Source: Tunturibacter gelidoferens (GTDB lineage Bacteria > Acidobacteriota > Terriglobia > Terriglobales > Acidobacteriaceae). From it: 64,000 bases of DNA. Position numbers and translations under genes: made by a program. Location of the stretch: the NCBI RefSeq assembly GCF_040358255.1, contig NZ_CP132938.1, positions 3,162,001 to 3,226,000 on the forward strand, written 5' to 3'. Below are positions 7,777 through 16,374 of the stretch, piece by piece (position 1 is the stretch's first letter; each line of letters begins with the position of its first letter). Under the pieces are notes generated by a model that was not told the DNA's origin, ran no database searches, and saw only the letters and a list, made by a program, of their open reading frames with translations.

Positions 7777-10167
7777 TCAGGCCTGTTCGGGTGAGGCTGA
7801 GGAGCACTGGATGTCGATGGTCTGCTCGCCGAGGAACGGGTGAGTGGCGCGCAGGCGGAGACTGCCGGGCTGTTCTTTGGCGCGGATCCAGATTGCTCCG
7901 GTGCCGCCTATAAGGGCAAAGGGGTTGTCGCCTATGATCTCCCCGGGGCCTTCAAGTTCAAGGCGGATGGCGTCATTGGCGAAGGGGCGTATCTGGCCGA
8001 ATTCATCGTTGACCCGTAAGACGACCCGTGTTGTGTCCGCGCCGTCTCCGATCAGTTCGCGATCGTCGGGCAACACCACGAACTGCTGGTCGACGCCCTT
8101 GCCGGAGTAGCGTTTGGATACGACTTGTTTACCGCCAATGTAACCCTCGATTCGGAGATCGCCCCAGGCGCGAAGACCTTCGCCGAGAGGGATGGTGAAG
8201 GGCGGATGTTTGAGGGAGGGAAACTGCTTGCGATCGGGATCTCCTTCGCCGACCAGGCGCTCGCCTTTGGCGTTCTCGACGAAGAGCTTAAGGTGGTCGC
8301 AGTTGGAGGAGATCATCGCGGTGGTGAAGCCTATCGACTCGTCATTGCGCGACCAGTGGAAGGCGGGCTCGAGGACGATCTCTTCGGAGGGTTCGCACAT
8401 GGATTTATAGAAGCCTGCGGCGGACTTAGGAGTGCGGAAGATGTCCATGACGCCGTGGTAGCAGATGCGGTCGCCGGAGCCGAAGTTGTTGTGGGTGTTG
8501 TAGTCGAAGGCGCACCAGCCGATGCCGCCGGCGTATTGGGGGTTGGAGGCGAGGGTATCGTGGACGCGGGCGTGGCGGACGACAAACTCCTGCAGGCGCT
8601 CTTTGCTATCGATGGTTTTGGCGGGGAAGGTGTGGCCGACGAACTCCGTGTTGAGGTAGCGGGGATGGTTTGGGGCCTTCAGGGGCCAGCCGAAGTCGTT
8701 CATGGTGAAGACGTCTTCGAGGAACTCGGACTCCTGGAAGTAGCGGATGCCGCCGGTCTGGCGCTGCTGGTCGAGGGCGTGCGCGAGGGCGTTGGTGCGG
8801 GTGTAGAAGTCGTGGTTGTCGCGCGACTCGTTGATGCGGACGCCCCAGAGGATTATGGAGGGGTGGTTCCAGTCGCGCCGGATCATGCGGCGGACGTTAT
8901 CGACGGCGATATCCTGCCAGGGCTTGTCGCCGATGTGCTGCCAACCGGGAATCTCTTCAAGGACGAGGAGGCCGATTTCATCACAGGCGTCGAGAAAATG
9001 CCGGGACTGTGGGTAATGGGAGGTGCGGACGATGTTGCAACGAAGGTCATGCCGGAGGATCTTTGCGTCCTGACGCTGGACGCGCGCAGGCATCGCCTGG
9101 CCGACGAAAGGAAAGGTCTGGTGGCGGTCGAGGCCATGAAGCTTGACGATCTTTCCGTTGAGCGAGAAGCCCTGTGGGGTGAAGGTGGCCTCGCGGAAGC
9201 CGATGCGGCGGCCGTCTTCGTCGATGACTCTGCCGTTCTCGAGGAGTTGAACGTGAACGGTGTAAAGGTGCGGGGTTTCAAGATCCCACAGATCGAGCTT
9301 GCCCAGTTTATCGAGCGTGAGAGTGTAGGAGCCGGGGACCGGGGTGGGGAGCGGAAGCGCGCCCAGGGTTTGGTCAGCATCGGCCTCGTGGTGATCGATG
9401 GACGTGGGTTCGGAGATCTTGCGGGTGGTCGAGGAGCAGACGTTGCCGTCTGGGTTGCGGCGGAGTTCGGCGCGGAGCGAAAGTGCTCCGAGACGAGAAT
9501 CGGGAGCGCGGTCGAGGAAGCATTCGACCTCTACGGTGGGGGAGGCGCTGAGCACGTTGGTTGGGCGGGCGTAGATGTTTTCGAGAAAGGTCTGGGGGAC
9601 GATGCGGAGCGCGACCTCGCGATAGATGCCGCCGAAGGTGAGGTAGTCGACCTCGTTGCCGAAGGGCGGGATGTCGGCGCGTTCGGTGGAGTCGACGTCG
9701 AGGGAGAGAAGATTTTTGCCGGAGGGGTCGAGATGCTGGGTCAGCTCGAAGGAAAACGGCGTGTAGCCTCCGCGGTATTCGCCGAGCTTCGTGCCGTTGA
9801 GGTAGACGGTGGATGCGGTCATAACGCCTTCGAAGTCGACGAAGACGCGCCTTCCGTGAGCGGCGGGGATGTCGAGCGGGCGACGGTAAAGCGAGATGAA
9901 CTCATAGGTCTTGTCGTCAAAGCTGTGCCAGGGCAGGCGAACGTTAGTGTGCGGGACGACGACGCGGGTAAAGCTGGAGTCGTCGAAGCCGGGATTGTGA
10001 CCTTCGCTTGAGGTTTTTGTGCTATAGCGCCAGCCGCGATTGATAGGCAGGATCATGCGGCTGCCACGCGTGGTGACGGGGGCGACAGCCTGACTTGTGG
10101 CTGCTGGCGCGATGACGCCGGCGGCGAGGACTGTTCCGGTGGAAGTGAGAAAGTGTCTGCGGTTCAT
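7777..10167 (-). CDS. GH2 beta-galactosidase-like glycoside hydrolase
   Basis: A 796-aa exported enzyme. The N-terminus MNRRHFLTSTGTVLAAGVIAPAA has the form of a twin-arginine signal. The order is GH2 sugar-binding jelly roll (about residues 40-210), immunoglobulin-like domain, TIM barrel (KLHGLDRHQTFPFVG, then HYPQSRHFLDACDEIGLLVLEE), and a C-terminal beta domain. The presumed acid/base is Glu near residue 447 in WGVRINES and the nucleophile Glu near 508 in YLNTEFVGH. It lies 72 bases downstream of the GH36 gene on the same strand, so the two are probably one operon attacking galactosides. GH2 also contains other activities (beta-glucuronidase, beta-mannosidase, arabinosidase), so the beta-galactosidase call is provisional. 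Confidence 0.88.
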   Translation of the reverse strand: MNRRHFLTSTGTVLAAGVIAPAATSQAVAPVTTRGSRMILPINRGWRYSTKTSSEGHNPGFDDSSFTRVVVPHTNVRLPWHSFDDKTYEFISLYRRPLDIPAAHGRRVFVDFEGVMTASTVYLNGTKLGEYRGGYTPFSFELTQHLDPSGKNLLSLDVDSTERADIPPFGNEVDYLTFGGIYREVALRIVPQTFLENIYARPTNVLSASPTVEVECFLDRAPDSRLGALSLRAELRRNPDGNVCSSTTRKISEPTSIDHHEADADQTLGALPLPTPVPGSYTLTLDKLGKLDLWDLETPHLYTVHVQLLENGRVIDEDGRRIGFREATFTPQGFSLNGKIVKLHGLDRHQTFPFVGQAMPARVQRQDAKILRHDLRCNIVRTSHYPQSRHFLDACDEIGLLVLEEIPGWQHIGDKPWQDIAVDNVRRMIRRDWNHPSIILWGVRINESRDNHDFYTRTNALAHALDQQRQTGGIRYFQESEFLEDVFTMNDFGWPLKAPNHPRYLNTEFVGHTFPAKTIDSKERLQEFVVRHARVHDTLASNPQYAGGIGWCAFDYNTHNNFGSGDRICYHGVMDIFRTPKSAAGFYKSMCEPSEEIVLEPAFHWSRNDESIGFTTAMISSNCDHLKLFVENAKGERLVGEGDPDRKQFPSLKHPPFTIPLGEGLRAWGDLRIEGYIGGKQVVSKRYSGKGVDQQFVVLPDDRELIGDGADTTRVVLRVNDEFGQIRPFANDAIRLELEGPGEIIGDNPFALIGGTGAIWIRAKEQPGSLRLRATHPFLGEQTIDIQCSSASPEQA

Positions 10168-10186
10168 GCTTGTCGGGTCCGTTCTA

Positions 10187-10203
10187 AGCGTTGGAAAAAC
10201 GCT
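10187..10203. promoter_or_regulatory. Inverted repeat AGCGTT-N5-AACGCT between GH36 and GH2 genes
   Basis: Perfect 6-base arms separated by GGAAA, in the 72-base gap between the GH36 stop and the GH2 start, 20 bases before the latter. It could be an internal operator or a small RNA hairpin that tunes expression of the second gene. There is no T-run, so it is not a classical terminator. Confidence 0.35.
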
Positions 10204-10239
10204 GGGGTGGGGAAGGTTGGGTTGAGATCGGAGGGGGCA

Positions 10240-12462
10240 TTATTTGCGTTCGACCTTTTCGAAGACGATTGCGGTGCTATCGTAGTCGCCGATGAGATGA
10301 AGGGAGAGGCCTAGCCCCATGAGTTCGCTGCCGGTCATCTGCTGGGGCAAGCCTGTGGCCTTCGCTGGATCATGCGGGTTGACCTTGTAGAGGGCTGCGG
10401 GTTCGAGTCCCTTAGCGCGAACGGTTTGAAACGGTTCTCCGTAGTGCTGCGAGTGCAGGAAGGCGAAGAGGACGGCCTGATGCCCATCTTCGGCGACATA
10501 TTCAAGCGCTGACTGCTCGTTGGCCTCTGGCGCGACGAGGCGATAGAGCGCGCCCTGCTGCACGGTGGAGCGGATGGTTTTGTAGAAGGCGAGGAGACGT
10601 GTTGCGAGAGAGGATTCGTCAGCAGTCCATTTGGTGACATCGCTGCCGATTCCGAGAGCCCCTGTCATAGCGACGGTGAACCGGAATTGCAGGGGAATGT
10701 TGCGGCGGTCGAGGAAGTTTGGGACATCGGTGACCCAGGCCACCATGACTCCAGGAGTATAGGCGTGGGAGAAACCGTCCTGGATGGAGAGACGGTCGAG
10801 GGCATCGGTGTTGTCGGAGGGCCAGACCTCGTCGGTGTAGCGGAGAATGCCGAGATCGACGCGGCCTCCTCCTCCTGAGCAGGACTCGATCTCGAGCTTA
10901 GGGTGTCGTTTGCGGAGTTCGGCGAGGACGTTGTAGAGGTTGTCGATGTAGCGAACGTAAATCTCCTTCTGCTCAGGCAAGGGCACCGCATCCCAGCCCG
11001 GTTCGGACCAGTTGCGGTTGTAGTCCCACTTGAGGAAGGCGATATCGTTTTCGCTAACAAGCTTGTCTAAAAAGCTGAGAATGAACTGCTTCACGTCGTC
11101 GCGGGCGAGGTTGAGCACGAGCTGGTTCCGGGCTTCGGTGCGCGGGCGGCCAGGGAAGCTCATGGCCCAATCGGGGTGCTTGCGATAGAGATCGCTGTCT
11201 GGATTTATCATCTCGGGCTCGACCCAGATCCCAAAGTCCATGCCAAGTTGATGGACGCGATCGATAACGGGTTTGAGGCCATTCGGGAACTTCGTCTGGT
11301 TGACGTACCAGTCGCCGAGACCGGCGTGATCGGTGGCGCGCTGGCCGAACCAGCCGTCATCGATGACCATGCGCTCGACTCCGAGGCTGGCGGCCTTTTC
11401 TGCAAGGGCAAGCTGGCCGGCCTCGTCGACGTTGAATTCTGTTGCCTCCCAGGAGTTGTAGATGATGGGGCGGGGCTTTGGGCGTGGTGCTCCGGGCAGA
11501 ATCTGCTGTTGTTGAAAGTGGTGAAGTATTCGCGACGCCTCGCCGTGGCCCTTGCTGGTGTAGCCCACATAGAAGATGGGCGTGTTGAGGAGTTGGCCGG
11601 GCGCGAGGGGATAGGAGAAATCAAAGGTGTTGTAGCCGCCGGTAATCTTGATGCGATGGCTGAAGGTTTGTTCGACGTCGATCTGCCAACTGCCGCTCCA
11701 GCCGAGTTCGCCGAACCAGACCGGGCCAGCTGTCTCGGTGGTCTCCCCGGTGCGTCCTATGGCGAGCCATGGATTGGACTGATGCGAGGTGCTGCCGCGG
11801 CGGCTTTCCAGCACGTTGTGCCCAGGCATAAGGGCGACGGTTTGGAGCTGCCATTCGGCGCCCCATCGACCGCTGAGCGAGCTTAGTTCGTAGGAGGTGC
11901 TTGGCGGAAGGTTGAGGGTTGCGGAAGCGGCTTGCTCCACCGTGATGACTGCCTTGGTGCGATTCTCTATTTGTGACCAGCGAGCGAGAATACCGGGCGC
12001 GTACACCTTGTAAAAAAGATGGACATAGACCTCGGCGAGTCGGTCACGGAGTGTAATCTCCAATCGATCGCCGTTGGGGCCGTCGGTCTGTTTGCTGTCG
12101 AGATAGTCGAGAATGAGCGAACGGTTGCCGTCGGGGAAGCTGATCTTGAGAGCGGGTTGCGTTGGTAAGCCGTCGCCCCAAGCGGCGTATTCGAGTGGGG
12201 TTGTCGATAGAGAAGCATCGAAAGACGCGGCCTCCGGGTACGACTTTGCCGAGGCGAGCATCGATGGCCCTTCAAGGCGCGGACCCCAGTACATTGTTTG
12301 GAGGCCGTTCTGATCGTTGACCCCTATTTCGTAGGTCATCTCTCCTGCGGACAACTGCCAGACGCGTGAAGCAGCATCGTAACGAATCGCAGACTGAGGG
12401 AGTGCAGCCCCCGAGGTCACTAGCGCCGCAAGAAGAACGAGGCAGACTTTACGTCCAGGCAA
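10240..12462 (-). CDS. GH36 alpha-galactosidase, exported; TTG start
   Basis: A 740-aa enzyme when started at the TTG at 12462. AAGGAG lies 6 bases before this codon and the resulting N-terminus (LPGRKVCLVLLAALVTSGAA) is a clean signal peptide. The longer frame from ATG 12549 would place a charged 29-residue tail in front of it and would run over the palindrome at 12532-12551. GH36 features are complete: beta-sandwich N-domain, barrel with VIDDGWFG, nucleophile Asp near residue 480 in KWDYNR, acid/base Asp near 550 in SDNTDALDR, and ESCSGGGGRVDLG between them. It should remove terminal alpha-galactose from plant oligosaccharides or galactomannan. First gene of a probable operon with GH2. Confidence 0.92.
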   Translation of the reverse strand: MPGRKVCLVLLAALVTSGAALPQSAIRYDAASRVWQLSAGEMTYEIGVNDQNGLQTMYWGPRLEGPSMLASAKSYPEAASFDASLSTTPLEYAAWGDGLPTQPALKISFPDGNRSLILDYLDSKQTDGPNGDRLEITLRDRLAEVYVHLFYKVYAPGILARWSQIENRTKAVITVEQAASATLNLPPSTSYELSSLSGRWGAEWQLQTVALMPGHNVLESRRGSTSHQSNPWLAIGRTGETTETAGPVWFGELGWSGSWQIDVEQTFSHRIKITGGYNTFDFSYPLAPGQLLNTPIFYVGYTSKGHGEASRILHHFQQQQILPGAPRPKPRPIIYNSWEATEFNVDEAGQLALAEKAASLGVERMVIDDGWFGQRATDHAGLGDWYVNQTKFPNGLKPVIDRVHQLGMDFGIWVEPEMINPDSDLYRKHPDWAMSFPGRPRTEARNQLVLNLARDDVKQFILSFLDKLVSENDIAFLKWDYNRNWSEPGWDAVPLPEQKEIYVRYIDNLYNVLAELRKRHPKLEIESCSGGGGRVDLGILRYTDEVWPSDNTDALDRLSIQDGFSHAYTPGVMVAWVTDVPNFLDRRNIPLQFRFTVAMTGALGIGSDVTKWTADESSLATRLLAFYKTIRSTVQQGALYRLVAPEANEQSALEYVAEDGHQAVLFAFLHSQHYGEPFQTVRAKGLEPAALYKVNPHDPAKATGLPQQMTGSELMGLGLSLHLIGDYDSTAIVFEKVERK

Positions 12463-12531
12463 GAAGAGCTCCTTAATTGGGAGAGTCAAAGTATCTGCGC
12501 GGCGCAGAGCTCTGGTTCGTTCGATCTTGTC

Positions 12532-12551
12532 CAATGTACGCGCATACATTG
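12532..12551. promoter_or_regulatory. 20-bp near-perfect palindrome, candidate operator for GH36-GH2
   Basis: CAATGTACGCGCATACATTG has 7-base perfect arms and a GCGC centre; only one of ten base pairs is mismatched. The central CG is typical for LacI-family sites. It lies 70 bases upstream of the GH36 TTG start and matches the site before the TonB receptor (20413-20432) at 15 of 20 positions by eye. The LacI protein at 6595 is the obvious candidate binder. Confidence 0.55.
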
Positions 12552-12655
12552 CAGGCTAGCAATCGTAATTTGTGGATGCTACAAGGGATCGTGATTGCAG
12601 TTCGCGTTTATATGATGATGGTGCTATTGCCAAGTCGAGAAATGCAATTCAAAAC

Positions 12656-12676
12656 AAGGTAAACGCGATTCACCTT
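12656..12676. promoter_or_regulatory. Imperfect dyad AAGGT-N11-ACCTT with GTAAACG core
   Basis: It sits 40 bases before the start of the TPR gene at 12716. Arms are perfect over 5 bases, and the inner part (GTAAACGCGATTCAC) looks like the GTAAACG-type sites elsewhere in the window but with an extra base and mismatches. A weak candidate operator. Confidence 0.3.
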
Positions 12677-12715
12677 CCGCCTGAATGAGACGGAGTTATA
12701 GTTGCAGTCAAGTAC

Positions 12716-14470
12716 ATGAAGAAGCACACTGACAACCTGTTTAAGACGAGTGCAGCGAATTTACCGACGGTAATATCGCGCGAATTGCTTTCTCACTCCA
12801 AAACGAGTGCTGCTAGTTGGTTTCGCGGTGTTTTGGTGGCTGTCGCTATGCTTCTGTTTGTTGTCTCCATTGGCGTGGCGGTTGCGCAGCAGATCTCTGC
12901 TGACGTGACGGGGGTCGTGCAGGGAACTGTCCATTCTCCAAGCGGTAAGCCTGTCGACGGCGCAGTCGTGAGGCTCGAACAGAAGGGGGTTCATGGTGGT
13001 GTCGAGATTCAAACCAACGCAGATGGCACGTTCGCGTTTTCGACCATTCAACCGGGAATATATCGGCTGAGCGCAGAGAAACCAGGATTCCGCGGCCGCG
13101 CTGTAGCTGTCACACTATCTTCAAAGGGCACCCAACAGAAGGTTGATCTGGTCCTAGAAGATGGAGGTTCAGTTCAATCAACTCCCGGGGCAACCTCATC
13201 GCCTTCCGAACAAGCTATGGCTTTCGCCGATAAGCCGAACTTCACCGTTGCAGGAGTGACTGATTGGACGGCGGTCGGGGGGCATGGATCGGACTCTATG
13301 CTGCGGACCAGCGAAGCGCTCGCGAGTGAAACAGTTACGCTCAAACCATGGGATCAGGCAGGCAGTATTGGAACAGCCGATGCTGCTCCTGTTTGGAAGG
13401 AGACCGAAGGCAAGTTACGCTCAGATTTGGAACATTCTCCGGGAAACTTTGAAGCGAACCATAAGCTTGGTGAATTCTATCTTCGAACTGGCCGATACGG
13501 CGAATCGCTAGCGCCCCTACAAAATGCATCTCGGATTAATCCGGAAAATCTCAAGAACCAGTACGACCTTATTCAGGCTTATGACCGGAGTGGTCGTACT
13601 GCGGCGGCCCTCGATCGCGTCCATGAGCTACTCAAGCAACATGGGAACGGGAAGCTATATCGGCTTGCGGGTGAGTTGGATGAGACATCAGGCAATCCTC
13701 TAGCCGCCGTTCATGAGTATGAGGAGGCGGTCCAACTGGAACCCAGTGAACAGAATTATTTTGAGTGGGGTTCTGAGTTATTAATTCATCGAGCTGTTTG
13801 GCAGGCACAGGAGGTCTTTCGCAGAGGGGACGAAGCCTATCCGAGGTCGGCCAGAATGCTGACGGCCCTGGGTGCGGCTCTCTTCGCCGGCGCGCTGTAC
13901 GAGGAGGCTGCCGTTCGCCTGTGCCATGCTTCCGATCTTGACCCGATGGACCCTGAGCCGTATATGTTTATGGGTAAGATGCAGACTGTGGCTCCCGATA
14001 TATTGTCGTGTGTTGAGCAGAGGCTGGCACGGTTTGTGAAGGAGCAGCCTGACAACGCTCTTGCCAACTATTTTTATGCGATGGCGATCCTGAAGCGGCA
14101 GCAACATTCGGCGGAGACCCAGACCATGAATCAGGCCGAGGAGCTGCTTGCAAGAGCTGTCACTATCGATGCAAAATGCGGCGACGCTTACCTCCAGCTC
14201 GGGATACTGTCTGCGTCTCGATCCAAATTTTCCGAGGCGATCGATTTTTATAAAATGGCAATCGAAGGGGAGCCGCAGCTGGGCGAGGCCCATTACCGGC
14301 TCGCGCTAGCCTATGACCGAGTCGGAGAACGAGCGAAGGCTGAAGAAGAGTTCAAGCTTCACGATGAGATCAAGAGTCAACAGGCAGAGGCCGTTGAGAA
14401 GAAGCGTCGCGAGGTCAAGCAATTCCTGATCGTTCTGCCAGATCATCCTGTTCCTTCGACGGCACGATAA
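12716..14470 (+). CDS. Exported TPR protein with N-terminal carboxypeptidase-regulatory-like domain
   Basis: A 584-aa protein. There is a transmembrane or signal segment at about residues 40-58 (FRGVLVAVAMLLFVVSIGVAVA), a carboxypeptidase-regulatory-like fold at about 68-145 (GTVHSPSGKPVDGAVVRLEQ, then DGTFAFSTIQPGIYRLSAEKPGF), a linker, and then TPR repeats from about residue 235 to the end. The C-terminal half closely parallels the TPR proteins at 24387 and 31198 (LAHYRLALAYD-type repeats ending in a helical KKRREVKQF tail), so the three are paralogues. The same regulatory-like fold begins Oar-type TonB receptors, which suggests a role with them at the cell envelope. No enzyme motif is seen. 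Confidence 0.8.
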   Translation: MKKHTDNLFKTSAANLPTVISRELLSHSKTSAASWFRGVLVAVAMLLFVVSIGVAVAQQISADVTGVVQGTVHSPSGKPVDGAVVRLEQKGVHGGVEIQTNADGTFAFSTIQPGIYRLSAEKPGFRGRAVAVTLSSKGTQQKVDLVLEDGGSVQSTPGATSSPSEQAMAFADKPNFTVAGVTDWTAVGGHGSDSMLRTSEALASETVTLKPWDQAGSIGTADAAPVWKETEGKLRSDLEHSPGNFEANHKLGEFYLRTGRYGESLAPLQNASRINPENLKNQYDLIQAYDRSGRTAAALDRVHELLKQHGNGKLYRLAGELDETSGNPLAAVHEYEEAVQLEPSEQNYFEWGSELLIHRAVWQAQEVFRRGDEAYPRSARMLTALGAALFAGALYEEAAVRLCHASDLDPMDPEPYMFMGKMQTVAPDILSCVEQRLARFVKEQPDNALANYFYAMAILKRQQHSAETQTMNQAEELLARAVTIDAKCGDAYLQLGILSASRSKFSEAIDFYKMAIEGEPQLGEAHYRLALAYDRVGERAKAEEEFKLHDEIKSQQAEAVEKKRREVKQFLIVLPDHPVPSTAR

Positions 14471-14532
14471 AAGCAAACAGGCTGATCCAGCAACTGTCGA
14501 CGGCGGGTTCCTGATGAGAACCTATCTACCTT

Positions 14533-16320
14533 CTAAGTGGAGCGCGAGGAGGCGGCCTTGGAGATTGCGACGATTCCGTTGCCTTCGCGGATGGTGAGTA
14601 TCTGATTCGCTTTGACCTGCATGAATCGTTCTATCTTTTGCGTCGTCGGCCACTTCACTTCAATGACATCCACTACATCTGCCTTGCCAAGACCGAAGTG
14701 AATGCGCAGATCGCTTTGCGACATCACGCTTGTACCGCTATGAACTTCGTCCATTTGAATGTGCTTACCGGTTATGACGCGCACGCGAGCTCCAATTGCG
14801 GTGCGATTGCATTTTACGCCTAGCAGTTTGATTTTGATCCAGTTTTGTTTGTTTCCTCCGTCGTTGCGAAGGAGCGATGGCAAATCGTTCATGTTCAAAA
14901 TCAGCGCATCCAAGCCACCATCGTTGTCATAGTCTCCGAAGGCCGCGCCCCGGCTGGAAAAGCGTTCTGCAATTCCGGGCCCCATTGACGACGAAACATC
15001 CTTGAAGTGTCCATTGCCGAGGTTCTTGTAGACCAAGCGCGGATTCTTGAAGGTTTGATCGAAATGGTAGTTGTCGATCTCAGGGTAAACATGCCCATTT
15101 ACCTGAAAGATGTCCGGCCAACCATCGTTGTCATAGTCAAGAAAAGCGCATCCCCATGCGACATAGCGGTTATTGATTCCTACGCCGGAAGGAAACGTAA
15201 CATCGCTGAAGGTTCCATCGCCGTTGTTGTGGTATAGGTTGCAGGTGTCGTCTGCGAAGTTGGTCTTGAAGATGTCGAACCAGCCGTCGCAATCGTAATC
15301 GGCGACAGCGACACCCATTCCGGCCTGCTCATGACCGCCATCGCTGTAGGCGCAACCGGCAATAACGGCAACATCGGTGAACGTTCCGTCGTGATTGTTC
15401 TGGAAGAGAATGCTCGGTTGTGAGTCCACCGCAACATAGATGTCCGGCCAACCATCGTTGTCGAAGTCGTAAGAGACGGAGGTGATGGAGTATCGCGGGC
15501 CCGGTTTCAGAATGCCCGACTTTTGCGAGACGTCGGTAAAGGTGCCGTCTCCATTGTTGTGATAAAGAATGTTCGTGTCGCCGGGAAGGCCGCGGGGGCC
15601 GCACATGATGGGGACACCCTTCCACTGACAATAATGCGTTTCGTCTGCCGCTGGAATGGTCTCCGGATTCAGCTTGAGATAGTTACAGACGAAAAGATCG
15701 AGATGGCTGTCCCTGTCGTAGTCGAGAAAGGTGCAGCCAGCGCCCCAACGGAACTGTTCCTGATAGAGGCCGGCTTTGTGAGTAACATCAGTAAAGGTTC
15801 CATTTCCATTGTTGTGGAAGAGGATGTTATGCCCCCAGAAGGTGCAAAACAGATCGTCCCATCCGTCGTTATCGTAGTCGCCGATGCAGACGCCGGTCTG
15901 CCAACCGGTGACACCCAGACCCGACTTCTCGGTGACATCGGTAAACGTGCCATCGCGGTTGTTCTTGTACAGATGAGATATAGGCGCCTTTCCGGCAGAC
16001 CATTGAGCGTCAAGTCGATTCCCATTGGTGAGATAGATGTCCAACCAACCGTCCTGGTCGTAGTCAAAAAAAGCCAGCCCACTTCCCTTGGCCTCGATAA
16101 TGCTGCGCTTGTGGTCCATACCGCCCCACACGTTTGGGATTGTCAACCCGGCTCGCTGCGCGACATCCACAAACTGCACTGGGGGCGCAGGATTCGAGGT
16201 TGCGGCTTGGATCAGCGTTGGATCTCTCCATTGCCAGAGCGGGGTCGTTAGCGCGTCCATCAACGGGGTACCGAGCATAACAAGAGATGAGCAGAGGAAA
16301 CGCCGTCGGGGAAGATTCAT
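14533..16320 (-). CDS. CRTAC1-like FG-GAP repeat protein with ASPIC/UnbV C-terminus
   Basis: A 595-aa exported protein with a Tat-like start (MNLPRRRFLCSSLVMLG). It begins the CRTAC homology at VQFVDVAQRAGL, then shows at least seven FG-GAP/VCBS blades with the calcium-binding form DYDxDGxxDI and HNNGDGTFTDV. An ASPIC/UnbV domain (NRTAIGARVRVITG to IEVKWPTTQKIERF) ends it. Such proteins form extracellular beta-propellers; in bacteria no function is established. It is convergent with the TPR gene ending at 14470, and 54 bases downstream of the giant CRTAC1-TPR gene on the same strand, so the two are likely co-transcribed. Confidence 0.9.
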   Translation of the reverse strand: MNLPRRRFLCSSLVMLGTPLMDALTTPLWQWRDPTLIQAATSNPAPPVQFVDVAQRAGLTIPNVWGGMDHKRSIIEAKGSGLAFFDYDQDGWLDIYLTNGNRLDAQWSAGKAPISHLYKNNRDGTFTDVTEKSGLGVTGWQTGVCIGDYDNDGWDDLFCTFWGHNILFHNNGNGTFTDVTHKAGLYQEQFRWGAGCTFLDYDRDSHLDLFVCNYLKLNPETIPAADETHYCQWKGVPIMCGPRGLPGDTNILYHNNGDGTFTDVSQKSGILKPGPRYSITSVSYDFDNDGWPDIYVAVDSQPSILFQNNHDGTFTDVAVIAGCAYSDGGHEQAGMGVAVADYDCDGWFDIFKTNFADDTCNLYHNNGDGTFSDVTFPSGVGINNRYVAWGCAFLDYDNDGWPDIFQVNGHVYPEIDNYHFDQTFKNPRLVYKNLGNGHFKDVSSSMGPGIAERFSSRGAAFGDYDNDGGLDALILNMNDLPSLLRNDGGNKQNWIKIKLLGVKCNRTAIGARVRVITGKHIQMDEVHSGTSVMSQSDLRIHFGLGKADVVDVIEVKWPTTQKIERFMQVKANQILTIREGNGIVAISKAASSRST

Positions 16321-16374
16321 AGGTTGCGATTATAGAGGGATAGGATTGGTTCGGCGTTGGTTTTAAGACTTTGA

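Noticed and set aside
8125..10011. 628-codon open frame on the plus strand opposite the GH2 gene
   Set aside because: Its composition is Val/Gly/Glu/Ala-rich without domains, as expected for the antisense of a GC-rich coding sequence. The minus-strand GH2 enzyme is complete with catalytic residues.
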